Source: Acidobacteriota bacterium
Lineage (GTDB): Bacteria > Acidobacteriota > Holophagae > Holophagales > Holophagaceae
Length of the DNA: 64,000 bases
Direction: 5' to 3'
NCBI GenBank assembly: GCA_016213735.1
Contig: JACQZU010000014.1
Coordinates: 124,001-188,000 of the forward strand
Shown here: positions 45,138 to 56,360 of the stretch, piece after piece
How positions within the stretch are numbered: position 1 is the first letter of the stretch
How the letters are laid out: every line of letters begins with the position of its first letter
The notes under the pieces: generated by a model
Database searches by the model: none
What the model was told of the DNA's origin: nothing
Seen by the model: only the letters and a program-made list of their open reading frames with translations
Program-made: the position numbers and the translations under genes

Positions 45138-46325
45138 GTTCCTCCACGGCACCCGCCTCCGCGCCGCCTTCGACTCTCCGGAGGGGATCCTGGCCGCGGT
45201 CCGGGCCTTGCGCGCCGAGGGGCACCGCGTGCTGGACACCTACACGCCCTTTCCCGTCCACGGCATGGACGAGGCCATGGAGCTCCGCCCCTCCCGGCTG
45301 CCCCGGGCCTGCCTGGGCTTCGGACTGCTGGGCCTGGCCCTCGCCGTGGCCCTCCAGGTCTGGACCTCCGCCTTCGACTACCCCCTTCGCGTGGGCGGCA
45401 AGCCCCTGGCGGCCATCCCCGCCTTCATCCCCGTCACCTTCGAACTGACCGTGCTCCTGGCGGGCCTGGGGGTGGTGGCGAGCCTCTTCGTGGTCGCCGG
45501 TCTGCGCCCCAGGTTCCGGGTGCCGGACCTGCACCCCGGGGCCAACGACGACCGCTTCGTCCTGGCCTGCGAAGTGCTGGCCGGAAGCAACCCCGAGGAC
45601 GTGGCCACACGCCTGGAGGGGATGGGCGCCACCGGCGTCGCCCTCCTGGTGGACGACCGCCTGGCGCGGGCCGATTCCTTCTGGGAGCGGAAGGCTGGAC
45701 CCGGCATCTACCTCCTGGCGGCCCTGCCCGCCGCGGCGGTCCTGGGCCTGCTGGCCCTCCTGAACCGCGACTACCACTTCCGGAACCTGAGCTGGGACGG
45801 CGGCATGGGCGCCCAGGTCTCCGCGGCCTCCTTCGACGCCAGCGGGGTCCTCCCAGGGGGCACCGTGCTCCAGCCCCCTCCCCGGGGCACGGTCCCACGG
45901 GACGGCTTGGCCCCCCTGGGCTTCGGCCCCGGCAAGGAGGAGGCGGCCCGGGCGGGTCGGGAGCTCCAGAACCCCTTCCAGCCCACCCAGGCCAACTTCA
46001 ACCGGGGCCGCCAGGTCTACGAGCGGGCCTGCGCCGCCTGCCACGGAAAGGACGGCGACAACAACGCTCCCATCGTGACCGAGCGCAAGGCCTTCTCCCC
46101 CAGCATCCTGGTCTCCAAGAAGGTGGTGGACCAGCCCGACGGCTACCTCTTCCACGTGGCCACCTTCGGGGGCCCCGAGAAGATGCGCGGCCTGGGGGAC
46201 CTCATCGGCCGGGAGGACCGTTGGAAGGTGGTGCTCTACCTCCGCGAACTGCAGAAGGCCGCCGCCCCCAGGCCCCCGAGCCCTCCAGCCGCGCCGCCCG
46301 CCGCCCCGGCCCCCGGAGCCAAGCC

Positions 46326-46329
<4 letters not shown>
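45124..46329 (+). CDS. actDE: Fused ActD-ActE subunit of alternative complex III
   Basis: A 401-residue protein joining two ACIII subunits. Residues 1-175 are ActD (DUF3341): two helices (residues 58-77 and 96-128) between soluble segments, starting with the family pattern of a Pro/His-rich loop ([13 protein letters not shown]). A third helix at about 195-212 ([18 protein letters not shown]) then leads into an ActE-like monoheme cytochrome domain with [12 protein letters not shown] near residue 305 and a distal-Met candidate in [11 protein letters not shown]. It ends in a Pro/Ala-rich tail. In Rhodothermus the two are separate proteins. It overlaps actF by ATGA. Confidence 0.88.
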
Positions 46330-47477
<1,148 letters not shown>

Positions 47478-47821
47478 GGGGGGAGAGAGCCCCCGACATC
47501 CGCCCGGGCACGCGCGTCCCGGGGCCGAGCCGCATGGGAAGTTCGGGGTGCGGGGGAACAACTTGGCGCAGGGGAGACAAGGCGTCCGGTCCCGGATAGT
47601 GGCCCCGGCGCACGGCTGCCGCATTGGATTCCTGGTTCGAAGGAATGGGGTCCAAGTCCGAACTTCACCTGACCATCTGCGGCCTTGAGGAATTGTCCGG
47701 GGTACTGAATCCTTGTGACCGATTGGATGAATTCAGTAGAATCAACTTTTTACAATGACGATGCTTCCAGGGTGTGTGGTCGGATCCCGAACCCAGAAGA
47801 ATCGTTTCCCCGAGGTGTGAA
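47478..47821. other. 344-bp intergenic region after actF with a candidate promoter
   Basis: Just after the actF stop are GC hairpins (GGGGG...CCCCC at 47478-47495, and CCCGGG repeats near 47503-47523) without a T-run, possibly a factor-dependent end of the nar-ACIII transcript. Further on, TTGTGA (47713-47718) and TAGAAT (47737-47742) with 18-bp spacing form a plausible promoter for the next gene. No RNA gene or protein gene seen. Confidence 0.45.
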
Positions 47822-50800
47822 TTGTCCAATCCCATTCTTCGAGCATCCTTTCTGCTGCTGGTTTTCGCCCCCATGCCCCCGCTGTCTGGTCAGGTGGCAG
47901 GGTCGAAGCAAGTCGAATCCACCGCAGTGCATAGCTATTCCCACGTCCCGGCTGTTTTTGAAGAGGTCAAGCACCTCTGGAGCTTCCAGAAGGACGGGAC
48001 GGGTCGCAGAGAATTCCACGCCCGTGTGCTTGTCCAGCATGAAGCCGCCATCACTGGCCTCGGCCAGCTTTCCTGGGCCTACGCCTCGGCCAACGAATCT
48101 CTGGATTTGCTTTACCTCCGAGTCATTCGCCCCGACGGTTCCATCACCCAGCTCGCACCAGACGCTGTGCAAGACCTTCCAGCCGCCGTGAACCAAGGGG
48201 CGCCGGCTTTCACGGATTTTCGGGAAAGGCATGTCACGGTTCCCGCGCTATGTCTGGGTGCAAGATTGGAATTCGGGTATGCCGTATCCCTGAACAAACC
48301 CCATGTCCCAGAACATTTCTGGGGACAACATCGTTTCGAAAAGCGGGGGGCCTGCCTTTCGGAAATCTTGGAGATCCGGTACCCGACCAGTGCTTCGGTC
48401 CGCTTCAAATCGAAGGCGGGTCTGACACCGAAAACGACCACGCAAGGAAGTACAACCTTGCAGCGGTGGGAACACAGACACATAGAACCCCCTTCGGATC
48501 CTGCCGCGGGTGAGGAAGCCATGGCGAAGCTCAAGAAACGCATCGAGGAATGGACCGAGGACGCCAAGGTTCCGGACGTCCAGTTCACGACCTTCAAAGA
48601 CTGGAATGAAGTCGGGGATTGGTATGCAGCACTGGAACGGCCACGCAGGGATGGGAGCGTGATGTTCTCGACGCCCACGATCCAGTTGCTGAAGGACAAG
48701 GTTGAGAAAATGGATCAGGTGAAGTCCTTCTACGCCTTCTTGGCCCGGGATTTCCGGTACGTGAGTCTCTCCTTCGGTCAAGGCCGTTTTCAACCCCATC
48801 CGGCAGGGGAGGTCCTAACAAATCGATACGGAGACTGCAAGGACAAGAGCCTGTTGCTCGCCACCTTCCTCGAAGGAATCGGCGTCAAGGCCGACCTCGT
48901 CCTATGCAGCAGTTTTCAAAAGGTGGATCCCGAGATTCCTTCCCCGGCGCAATTCGACCACCTGATGCTGCGGGCCAGCCTCTCCGATGAGGTTCTCTGG
49001 CTGGATCCCACCATCCCCCTCATGCCCTTCCAGGCCCTCGCCCCCAGCCTTCGAGGCTCGCGAGCGCTGGTGGTCAGGCCTGGCGGCAAATCAGCCATCG
49101 AGACCATCCCCCAGGAACCACCCTTCGAAACCAGGCAACTGATCGACATCAAGGGCAGCTTGACGGAAGACGGGACGCTTTCAGGTGTCGCCTCCGTGCA
49201 GCTGCGCACGGACGAAGAGGTGAGGATCCGGAATATCTTCAGGAACGCCCCCCCCGAAACCCGCAATCGAATGATCGGGAGCAGCCTTGAGATCCCGGGT
49301 GAGATCCTGGATGTCAAGGCGATGGAGGTGGATGACCTCACCATTCCCCTCGAATTGAAGATCACCTTCAAAGCCAAGAAATACTGGGAATCGGGCAAAT
49401 CACCGAGCTCAGAATTGGAACCCCCTCTACCCAAGTTGGATTTCCACCGCTACTGCAAAGATGAAGGCCGGGACGAAAAGGAATATCCTGGGGGCCCTCT
49501 TCTCCAAGTCCAGGATTTGACGATCACCCTTCCCAAGGGCTGCAAAGTTACCCCGCCCTTGCCCGTTCAGGTGCAACGAGACTATGGGAGCTACGGCTCC
49601 AGTTCAGCCTTCGACAAGGGCGTCCTGCGCCTCCACCGGGAGTTGAAATTCCAAGGGGGCCAGCTAAAGACTGGCCAATCCGACAATTGGGACGCCTTCC
49701 ACCGTGCGGTGAAGGGGGACTTGGCGCAGAAGGTTCGAATGGAGTGGGACGCCGCCCAGGCTGGGCCATCGGCGGGGGCCGTCGCCTCAGGAAAAGATGC
49801 CGAAACCTTGGCCAATGAGGCAGGCGAGGCCATCGTAAAAAGCAACTACCCCTTGGCGCTCACCCTACTGAGGGCGGCGGTGGAGAAGGACCCCAAGCAT
49901 CGCCATGCTTGGAACAATCTCGGCCGGGCACACGCTGGGTTGGGGCAGTACAAGGAAGCCGAGATCGCATACAAGCGAGCGATCTCCCTGAACCCGTTCA
50001 ATGAATTTGCATACAACAATCTTGGCATCACATTGGTTGCCCTTGGCCGGTTGGAAGAGGCGGACAGCGCATTCCGCAAGCAGATCGAAGTCAATCCCTT
50101 GGATGAGTACGCTCACTTCAACCTCGGGAAACTCCTGCTCCGTACCAAGAAGGACAACGCGGCATTGGAGGCCCTCGAACGGGCCAACCAGATCACCCCC
50201 AACGACAGCCAACGGGTCCTCGCCCTTGGGGAGGCGCTCCTTCGCAATGGGCAGCAGGAAAAGGCCAAGGGCCTGTTCGAAGGATTAGCAGAGAAGAGCA
50301 ATGGCCCCTCCAACTGGAACAACATCGCCTACACCCTTTGTGAGCATGGGGGTGACCTGGACTACGCCCAGAAACTTGCTGAAAGCGCGTTGCAATCCAA
50401 TTCCGCGCGGATGAAGACGGGCCGCTTGGCCAGCAATCCAATGGCGCAAGCCTTCGCCACCCAGAGAATGGCCGCCACCCTGGACACCCTTGGTTGGATC
50501 CACCACCGCCAAGGGGATCAGGAGAAAGCCCTGCGGTACGTGGAGGCAGCTTATTTCCTGTCCCCATCTCCCGAAGTCGCCTTGCATCTCGGAACCCTGT
50601 TCGAATTGCGGAAAGAACGCACGAAAGCCATCGCGGCCTATGCCGGTGCCCTGCTGCCTTCCGCCTTACCCCCGGATCCTGACCAGGAAGACCCAAGGGA
50701 GGAGATCCGAAAACGAGTGCTTTCACTTTCGGGCAGCTCTTCCGCAGCTGATGCCGCCATCCAGCAATCCACCAAGCTTGATGTCCAGAGAAGGACGATC

Positions 50801-51133
50801 CTTCTGCACATAAAGCAAGGAAAAACAGTCTTTGGCCAGGCCTTCATCGCACTGGGGCCCGGGAACCGCGTGTTGGAAGTGCACCTCAACGACGATCTCG
50901 GTGAAAAGCTTCCAGGCCTGGTTGGAGCCATCGAAAGGGCCCCTTTTCCCCCTCTTCTTTCCGAAGGGCTTCCGGTGGATCGCGTGGTCATCAGTGCGCT
51001 GGTTTCAGGCACAGAAAAATCAGGGCAGGTCATCCTGACCCTGATGAATGCCCCCGCCTCCATCGCGCCCGGCACACTTTCAATGCCGGCCCCCGCAAGC
51101 AACCCCACGAAAAAAACAGTCCCGAAGAAATGA
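47822..51133 (+). CDS. DUF3857 / transglutaminase-like / TPR exported protein
   Basis: A large exported protein (about 1103 residues). After the signal peptide (PILRASFLLLVFAPMPPLSG) comes a DUF3857 domain (residues about 40-235), then a transglutaminase-like domain with a full triad: Cys in NRYGDCKDKS near 339, His in FDHLML near 379 and Asp in WLDPT near 393. TPR repeats follow (from about 690: AWNNLGRAHAGLGQYKEAE, YNNLGITLVALGRLEEAD, HFNLGKLLLRTK). TTG 47822 is preferred because GAGG lies 6 bp upstream and the signal peptide then begins at once; GTG 47774 would extend it. Its GC content and codon choice are visibly lower than its neighbours. Substrate unknown. Confidence 0.83.
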   Translation: MSNPILRASFLLLVFAPMPPLSGQVAGSKQVESTAVHSYSHVPAVFEEVKHLWSFQKDGTGRREFHARVLVQHEAAITGLGQLSWAYASANESLDLLYLRVIRPDGSITQLAPDAVQDLPAAVNQGAPAFTDFRERHVTVPALCLGARLEFGYAVSLNKPHVPEHFWGQHRFEKRGACLSEILEIRYPTSASVRFKSKAGLTPKTTTQGSTTLQRWEHRHIEPPSDPAAGEEAMAKLKKRIEEWTEDAKVPDVQFTTFKDWNEVGDWYAALERPRRDGSVMFSTPTIQLLKDKVEKMDQVKSFYAFLARDFRYVSLSFGQGRFQPHPAGEVLTNRYGDCKDKSLLLATFLEGIGVKADLVLCSSFQKVDPEIPSPAQFDHLMLRASLSDEVLWLDPTIPLMPFQALAPSLRGSRALVVRPGGKSAIETIPQEPPFETRQLIDIKGSLTEDGTLSGVASVQLRTDEEVRIRNIFRNAPPETRNRMIGSSLEIPGEILDVKAMEVDDLTIPLELKITFKAKKYWESGKSPSSELEPPLPKLDFHRYCKDEGRDEKEYPGGPLLQVQDLTITLPKGCKVTPPLPVQVQRDYGSYGSSSAFDKGVLRLHRELKFQGGQLKTGQSDNWDAFHRAVKGDLAQKVRMEWDAAQAGPSAGAVASGKDAETLANEAGEAIVKSNYPLALTLLRAAVEKDPKHRHAWNNLGRAHAGLGQYKEAEIAYKRAISLNPFNEFAYNNLGITLVALGRLEEADSAFRKQIEVNPLDEYAHFNLGKLLLRTKKDNAALEALERANQITPNDSQRVLALGEALLRNGQQEKAKGLFEGLAEKSNGPSNWNNIAYTLCEHGGDLDYAQKLAESALQSNSARMKTGRLASNPMAQAFATQRMAATLDTLGWIHHRQGDQEKALRYVEAAYFLSPSPEVALHLGTLFELRKERTKAIAAYAGALLPSALPPDPDQEDPREEIRKRVLSLSGSSSAADAAIQQSTKLDVQRRTILLHIKQGKTVFGQAFIALGPGNRVLEVHLNDDLGEKLPGLVGAIERAPFPPLLSEGLPVDRVVISALVSGTEKSGQVILTLMNAPASIAPGTLSMPAPASNPTKKTVPKK

Positions 51134-51283
51134 TTCGACAGGGATTGCTGCGCTTCGCCAATGTGGTTGCGCTTGCGCTATGTGATCCCTTTTCACCTCA
51201 GCTTGGCCCCTGAAGTGGGTTGGATGCCCCTGGGAGGGGGGTGCCTAGGCCAGGGGGAATTCAATTCCAGCCTGGGTCCGGTA

Positions 51284-54200
51284 TCAGAACACCACCCGGA
51301 GAATTGCCCCAGCGACGGTGATCACCAGGCCACCGGTCGGTCCCGAGGCGACGGCCCAAGGGAAGGCCAGGGAAGCCGGTAGAATTCCGGGCTTGGTTTT
51401 TCCATGCCGGAGAATCCCCACGGGTGTGCTCACGGCCCCCGATGGAGCGAGTTTCCGGATGGCGTGGTTGTAGGAATCGCAAACCCAGATGTTGCCATCT
51501 GGGTCCACGGCAATGCCCTCCGGATGATTGAATCGGGCGGATCCGCCGCCCCCATCCGCGGCCCCGGGGGAGTCCGCAAGCCCGGCCACCGTGCTGACCT
51601 GTCGGGCTGGGGTCATCTTGCGAACGGTGTGGGCCAGGACGTCCGTCACGTAGAGATTGCCGGAAGCGTCGCATGCAAGGTATTCCGGGGAGTGGAATCG
51701 CGCGTTGGGTCCGAAACCATCGCTGGACCCCCCGTAGCCGGGAGTGCCTGCCACGGTGCTCACTTCCCCGGTGGACGTGATTTTCCTGATCGTCAGATTC
51801 CCTGAATCCGCGACGTAGAGGTTGCCGAAGCTGTCCATGGCCAGGCCGACGGGCGCGCTGAACCTGGCCGCCGTGCCCACCGCATCCGTGCTGCCCGCCA
51901 GGCCAGCCGATCCCGCAACTGTACTGACCTCCCCGGCTGGTGTGATTTTCCGGATGGTGTGGGTCCAGATCTCGCTCACATAGAGGTTGCCGGCCACGTC
52001 CATCGCGATTCCAAAGGGACCATTGAAGCGGGCAAGATTCCCCGGGCCGTCCGTGGACCCCGGCACTCCGGGGGCCCCGGCGAGGGTGCTCGTCGTGCCA
52101 TCCGGGGTGATCTTCCGGACCACATGGAAGTTCCCGTCCGCGACGAACACGTTTCCCGAGGGATCCATCACGGCGGCATTCTGGTACCCAAACCGGGCGG
52201 AAGCCCCCTGGCCATCCACGCAACCCGTGGGGGCCGTCCCTTCCCCGGCCAAGGTGCTGACGAAACCGGAGGGGGTCACCTTGCGGATCGTGCTGCTTCC
52301 TGAGTCCGCCACGAGCAGGTCCCCGCCGCTGGCTCGCCGGAGTCCTGTGGGCGCGTTGAAGCGCGCCGTGGGTCCAGGACCATCCGCCACGCCCCGTTCC
52401 CCTGCTCCTCCAGCCCAGGTGCTCACCTCCCCGGTGGAACTGACCCTCCTCAGGACCTGGTTGCCGGTGTCGGCCACGGTGAGGACCCCTGCCCCATCCA
52501 CGGCAATGCCCCGGGGGGAGAAGAACCGGGCAGCCGTTCCGGCCCCATCGGCGAATCCCTTGAGGCCGGCGGAGCCTGCCAGGGTCCGGACCTCTCCCGT
52601 AGGGGCGACGGTCCTGATGGTGTGGTTGCCGGAGTCGGCCACGTACACCACGCCTCCGGCGTCCACGCAGACAGCGTTGGGACTCCGGAAGCGCGCCGCC
52701 CCTCCCATCCCATCGGCGCTCCCAGGTGTTCCGGCCAAGCCGGCCAAGGTCCCCACGCTGCCAGAAGGAGTCAGGGTCCGGATGGTGTGGTTCGAAGTAT
52801 CCGCAATGACCAGGGTCCCGTCCGGGGCCAGCGCGATGCCCCTGGGAAAGGCGAATCGGGCGGTGGCGGCGGGCCCATCCTGGGCGCCGAATCCACTGCC
52901 GGCCAGTGTGGTGACCACCCCGGCGCCCGTCACCCGTCGGAGCCTGTGGTTGACCGTGTCCACCACCACCAGGTTACCGCTGCCATCCTCCACCAGGTCC
53001 GAGGGGAGGCTGAAGCGGGCGGCGCTCCCGGTCCCGTCCGTGGATCCGTCCATGCCCGCGAATCCGGCGATGGTGGAAACCACGCCCGCGGAGGTGACCT
53101 TCCGGAGGGTGTTGTTGTTGGTGTCGGCGACGAAGGCGTTTCCGGTCGCATCCCACGCCACCCCCCGGGGGGTGGCGAAGGCCGCACCGGGCCCGGAACC
53201 ATCCAGGCTGCCCTCACCCAAGGGAACGCCCGCCAGCACGGCGATACTCCCCGGGTTGGACACGCGAAGCTGAAACGCCAGGGTGTGGGACAGGATCCCG
53301 TCTTGGCCGGTCAGGACGAGATCATGGACACCTGGCGTGGCGGCCAACGGGACGTTGACCAGGAGGGCCCCGTTGTTCTTTCCGGCCTCGATCGAACCTG
53401 TCCCTATGATGCCCTGGGGGTTGTTCGCGATCCCGAGTGTGATGGTCCGGTTGTGGCCTCCAACCCGGGTGGCCGTCACCCCCAGGCTGGCGCTTTGCCC
53501 ACATGGGATGGGCGGAATGCTCCCCAGGGCCAGGGAGAAGTCCTTCCCCGCGGCGACCGCCAGGTTGAAGGTTGCGGAGCGCGTGACCCAGCCATCGTTC
53601 CCTCGGGCCTCCAGAGGGAAGGTCCCAGCCGGGGTCAGGTCCGGGATCGTGAGGAACAGGGTTCCGGAAACACCTCCTTGGGGGATGGTGGCGGAACCTG
53701 TGATGCCCTGGGGATTGGGCGCGAGGGTGACGGTGATCTGGGCGTCGTGGCCTTCCGTCCGGACGGACCAAACCATTCCAACGAAGGTGTCTCCGGGAGA
53801 GACACTGGAGGGAGGCGAGACCGAAATCCTGAAATCGGGGCCTGCAAGGACGTTCAGATCCAAGGATGCCTGCCGAACCAAGGACCCGTCCGACCCAAGC
53901 AAGGTCAGGGAACAAGCCCCGGGGGGGACGCCTCGAGGGACCTGAAGGGTCAGGGATCCATTCCCCGAACCACCCGGAATGGTGCCGCTGCCGAGGATGC
54001 CCTGGGGGTTGTCCGCCAGGGATAGGGTGATGGGGGCTGTGTGGCCTCCTGTTCGGGAAGCGAGCACCCCGCAGTTCCCAAGGCTCCCTGCGGCGATAGG
54101 GGACGGCGGTTGTGGAATGCCGAGAGCAAAATCCTTGGTGGGAAGAATGGTCACTTGGAACGCTGCAGACCGTGTCCGTATCCCGTCGTTCCCGCGAAGG

Positions 54201-55114
54201 ACAAGGCTGACGGATCCGGTCGGGGCTCCGAGGGGCACGGAGAGCAGGAGACTTCCTTCCGAGGCCCCGGAAGGAACGGTGCCATTCCCCGTGATGCCAG
54301 CAGGGTTGGAATCAAGCACCAGCGTGATCGCACTGGTGTGACCTCCAGTGCGGACAGCCCCCACCTGCAGCGAATTGGCCGAAGGGTTGCCCAGGGGGCC
54401 CGGGGTCCCCACGGTGAGTCCGAAATCCGGGGCGAGCACCACGGTGATTTCCAAGGTCGCTTCCCTGGACCGGGTCCCATCGCTCGCCGCGCAGGTGAGG
54501 CGGTAGGTCCCAGGCACCGTTCCGCTTGGAACTTCAACCGGAAGGTCCCCGGTGCTGGAATTCTCCGGTATGGTCACGACCCCGCGGATCCCTTGGGGGT
54601 TGGTGGAAACCTGGACGGTGACCACCGCGGCCTGTCCCCCCTTACGCGTGAGGGTCACGCGGGTTGAACAAAGGTCCCCCACCACGGCCTGGGGAATGGG
54701 GACCAGCGTGAAGGAAAAATCCGGAGCGTCGGTGATCGTCAAGGCGAAGGTGGAAGATTTCGACAGCACCCCGTCCGTCCCCACCACGGTGAGCGGAACA
54801 GGCCCAGGCTGCACACCTGCGGGCACGGTGAGGGCCAAAGTTCCCGAGGGGGCCCCTGGAGCAACGGTCCCTGATCCTGTGATTCCCTGGCCGTTGGCCA
54901 TGAGGCGGAGGGTGATCTCGAGGGCGTGTCCTCCACTCCTCGTCACGAGCACGTTGGTTGTTCCGGATCCCCCCGCCGGGACTGCGGGGGAAACCGAGAC
55001 AGAGAGGGAGAAGTCCACCTGAGGCGGCACCTCCCCCCTGGGGCTTCCTCCCCCGCTTCCGCACGCCACGGAGAGGGCGAGCGAAAGGCTTACCATGATT
55101 CGGCGCAGGAGCAT
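51284..55114 (-). CDS. Giant Ig-like / NHL-repeat lipoprotein
   Basis: A 1276-residue predicted surface lipoprotein: signal peptide with lipobox SVAC, then six tandem domains of about 95 residues. Each domain has the pattern R-x-GGH-x-x-x-ITL and NPQGIxGxGTIP (for example RTGGHTAPITLSLADNPQGI). From about residue 625 come eleven NHL-type blades plus a partial twelfth. Each blade has DGxGxxARFxxPxG followed by GNLYVADxxNHTIRKIT, enough for two six-bladed propellers. NHL propellers bind protein or sugar ligands; no catalytic site is seen. GGGGGAG precedes the ATG. It stands alone, with an AT-rich promoter-like stretch at 55160-55200. Confidence 0.83.
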   Translation of the reverse strand: MLLRRIMVSLSLALSVACGSGGGSPRGEVPPQVDFSLSVSVSPAVPAGGSGTTNVLVTRSGGHALEITLRLMANGQGITGSGTVAPGAPSGTLALTVPAGVQPGPVPLTVVGTDGVLSKSSTFALTITDAPDFSFTLVPIPQAVVGDLCSTRVTLTRKGGQAAVVTVQVSTNPQGIRGVVTIPENSSTGDLPVEVPSGTVPGTYRLTCAASDGTRSREATLEITVVLAPDFGLTVGTPGPLGNPSANSLQVGAVRTGGHTSAITLVLDSNPAGITGNGTVPSGASEGSLLLSVPLGAPTGSVSLVLRGNDGIRTRSAAFQVTILPTKDFALGIPQPPSPIAAGSLGNCGVLASRTGGHTAPITLSLADNPQGILGSGTIPGGSGNGSLTLQVPRGVPPGACSLTLLGSDGSLVRQASLDLNVLAGPDFRISVSPPSSVSPGDTFVGMVWSVRTEGHDAQITVTLAPNPQGITGSATIPQGGVSGTLFLTIPDLTPAGTFPLEARGNDGWVTRSATFNLAVAAGKDFSLALGSIPPIPCGQSASLGVTATRVGGHNRTITLGIANNPQGIIGTGSIEAGKNNGALLVNVPLAATPGVHDLVLTGQDGILSHTLAFQLRVSNPGSIAVLAGVPLGEGSLDGSGPGAAFATPRGVAWDATGNAFVADTNNNTLRKVTSAGVVSTIAGFAGMDGSTDGTGSAARFSLPSDLVEDGSGNLVVVDTVNHRLRRVTGAGVVTTLAGSGFGAQDGPAATARFAFPRGIALAPDGTLVIADTSNHTIRTLTPSGSVGTLAGLAGTPGSADGMGGAARFRSPNAVCVDAGGVVYVADSGNHTIRTVAPTGEVRTLAGSAGLKGFADGAGTAARFFSPRGIAVDGAGVLTVADTGNQVLRRVSSTGEVSTWAGGAGERGVADGPGPTARFNAPTGLRRASGGDLLVADSGSSTIRKVTPSGFVSTLAGEGTAPTGCVDGQGASARFGYQNAAVMDPSGNVFVADGNFHVVRKITPDGTTSTLAGAPGVPGSTDGPGNLARFNGPFGIAMDVAGNLYVSEIWTHTIRKITPAGEVSTVAGSAGLAGSTDAVGTAARFSAPVGLAMDSFGNLYVADSGNLTIRKITSTGEVSTVAGTPGYGGSSDGFGPNARFHSPEYLACDASGNLYVTDVLAHTVRKMTPARQVSTVAGLADSPGAADGGGGSARFNHPEGIAVDPDGNIWVCDSYNHAIRKLAPSGAVSTPVGILRHGKTKPGILPASLAFPWAVASGPTGGLVITVAGAILRVVF

Positions 55115-55547
55115 TTTCTCCCCCAGGGTGTGGCACTTCGGGAATTATTGCCCAAGCGGTCCTGTTTTAAGAGCTATTTTGTAGGTGTATTTTGTGCTTC
55201 GATTCAAAGTCCGCCCGAGCACCCAGGCAACGCCTCCAGTTGGGTCGACGCCGTGTTCAGCAGGGATTCCAGCACCGGCGTCTACCCCTGTCGCGGGAGC
55301 AGGTCCCTCCGGTCGCGGGGCAAGCACCTTGGTCAGGCGAACCGGCGTGGCGGTGAGGATGCCTCTCCTTCTGTGCACTCCCATCCCAGGGGCGGCAGTC
55401 CTGCCCATGGTCGGAGGACAGGACCGGGCGGCCCATCAGAAGGGGTGTGCCCCACCGTGTCTCTGCCCAATTCCATAGCCGTCCCCCAAGCTCTGAGATC
55501 CCCCCGCCTCCGGCGCCCGGTCGGGCTCCATGGCCAGGTCCGCCTTC
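55115..55547. other. 433-bp intergenic region
   Basis: The part next to the NHL gene (55160-55200, TTTTAAGAGCTATTTTGTAG and around) is AT-rich and probably its promoter. The rest up to the end of pheA is GC-rich with no coding frame that shows a family, start signal or repeat. I see no RNA gene in it. Confidence 0.45.
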
Positions 55548-56360
55548 CTACCCCCGGAAGCGCGGATACGACCCCAGCACCCGCAGCATGACGGCGTACT
55601 CTCCCAGGTGCGACAGGGCCCGGCGGGGCGCCTCGTCTTGGGCGGCCCCCAGGAAATCCACGTAGAAGAGGTATTCCCATGGGCTGCCCTGCAGGGGCCG
55701 GGATTCGATCTTGGTGAGGTCGATGTCCCGGAGGGCGAAGACGCTCATGGCCTTGAAGAGGGCCCCGGGGAGGTTCTTGAGGGTGAAGACGATGGAGGTC
55801 TTGGCCTCGCCGGAGGGCTCCACGGGCTCCCGCTGGATGGCCAGGAAGCGCGTGAAGTTCTCGGGATTGTCCTCGATGTCCTCGTCGAGAACCTCCAGGC
55901 CGTAGAGGGACGCCGCGCGGCGGGAGGCGATGGCGGCGGCGTCCCGGGCACCGGACTCCTTGAGGAGCTTCACGCTCCCGGCGGTGTCGTAGGCGGGTTC
56001 GGGCCGGATGCCGTGGCGGCGCAGGTAGTCCGCGCACTGGCCCAGGGCCTGGGGGTGGCTGAGGGCCCGCCGGACGCCGCCCTTCGGGACGCCCGGCAGG
56101 GCGATGAGGCAGTGCTGGACCCGCAACAGGTGCTCCCCCACGATGTGCAGGCGGTTCCGCAGCAGCAGGTCGTAGTTCTGGTGGATGCTGCCCGCCAGGG
56201 AATTCTCGATGGGGATCAGGCCGGCGCCGCAGGCCCCGGCGTTCACCGCCTCGAAGACCGCCTCGAAGGATTCGCAGGGCAGGGTCTCCCCTTCCCCGAA
56301 GTGGCCGAGAACCGCCTGCTCGGAGTACGCGCCGGGCTCGCCTTGGAACGCCACCTTCAT
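55548..56360 (-). CDS. pheA: Prephenate dehydratase with ACT domain
   Basis: A 270-residue monofunctional prephenate dehydratase making phenylpyruvate for phenylalanine synthesis. It starts with the family signature [14 protein letters not shown], contains [17 protein letters not shown], the DTAGSVKLL loop, and the catalytic NFTRFLAI near residue 165. The C-terminal ACT domain carries [11 protein letters not shown] and [10 protein letters not shown], the Phe-binding motifs of feedback-inhibited enzymes. No chorismate mutase domain is fused. Its ATG overlaps the stop codon of the aminotransferase gene (ATGA), which would transaminate the product or prephenate itself. Confidence 0.94.
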   Translation of the reverse strand: MKVAFQGEPGAYSEQAVLGHFGEGETLPCESFEAVFEAVNAGACGAGLIPIENSLAGSIHQNYDLLLRNRLHIVGEHLLRVQHCLIALPGVPKGGVRRALSHPQALGQCADYLRRHGIRPEPAYDTAGSVKLLKESGARDAAAIASRRAASLYGLEVLDEDIEDNPENFTRFLAIQREPVEPSGEAKTSIVFTLKNLPGALFKAMSVFALRDIDLTKIESRPLQGSPWEYLFYVDFLGAAQDEAPRRALSHLGEYAVMLRVLGSYPRFRG

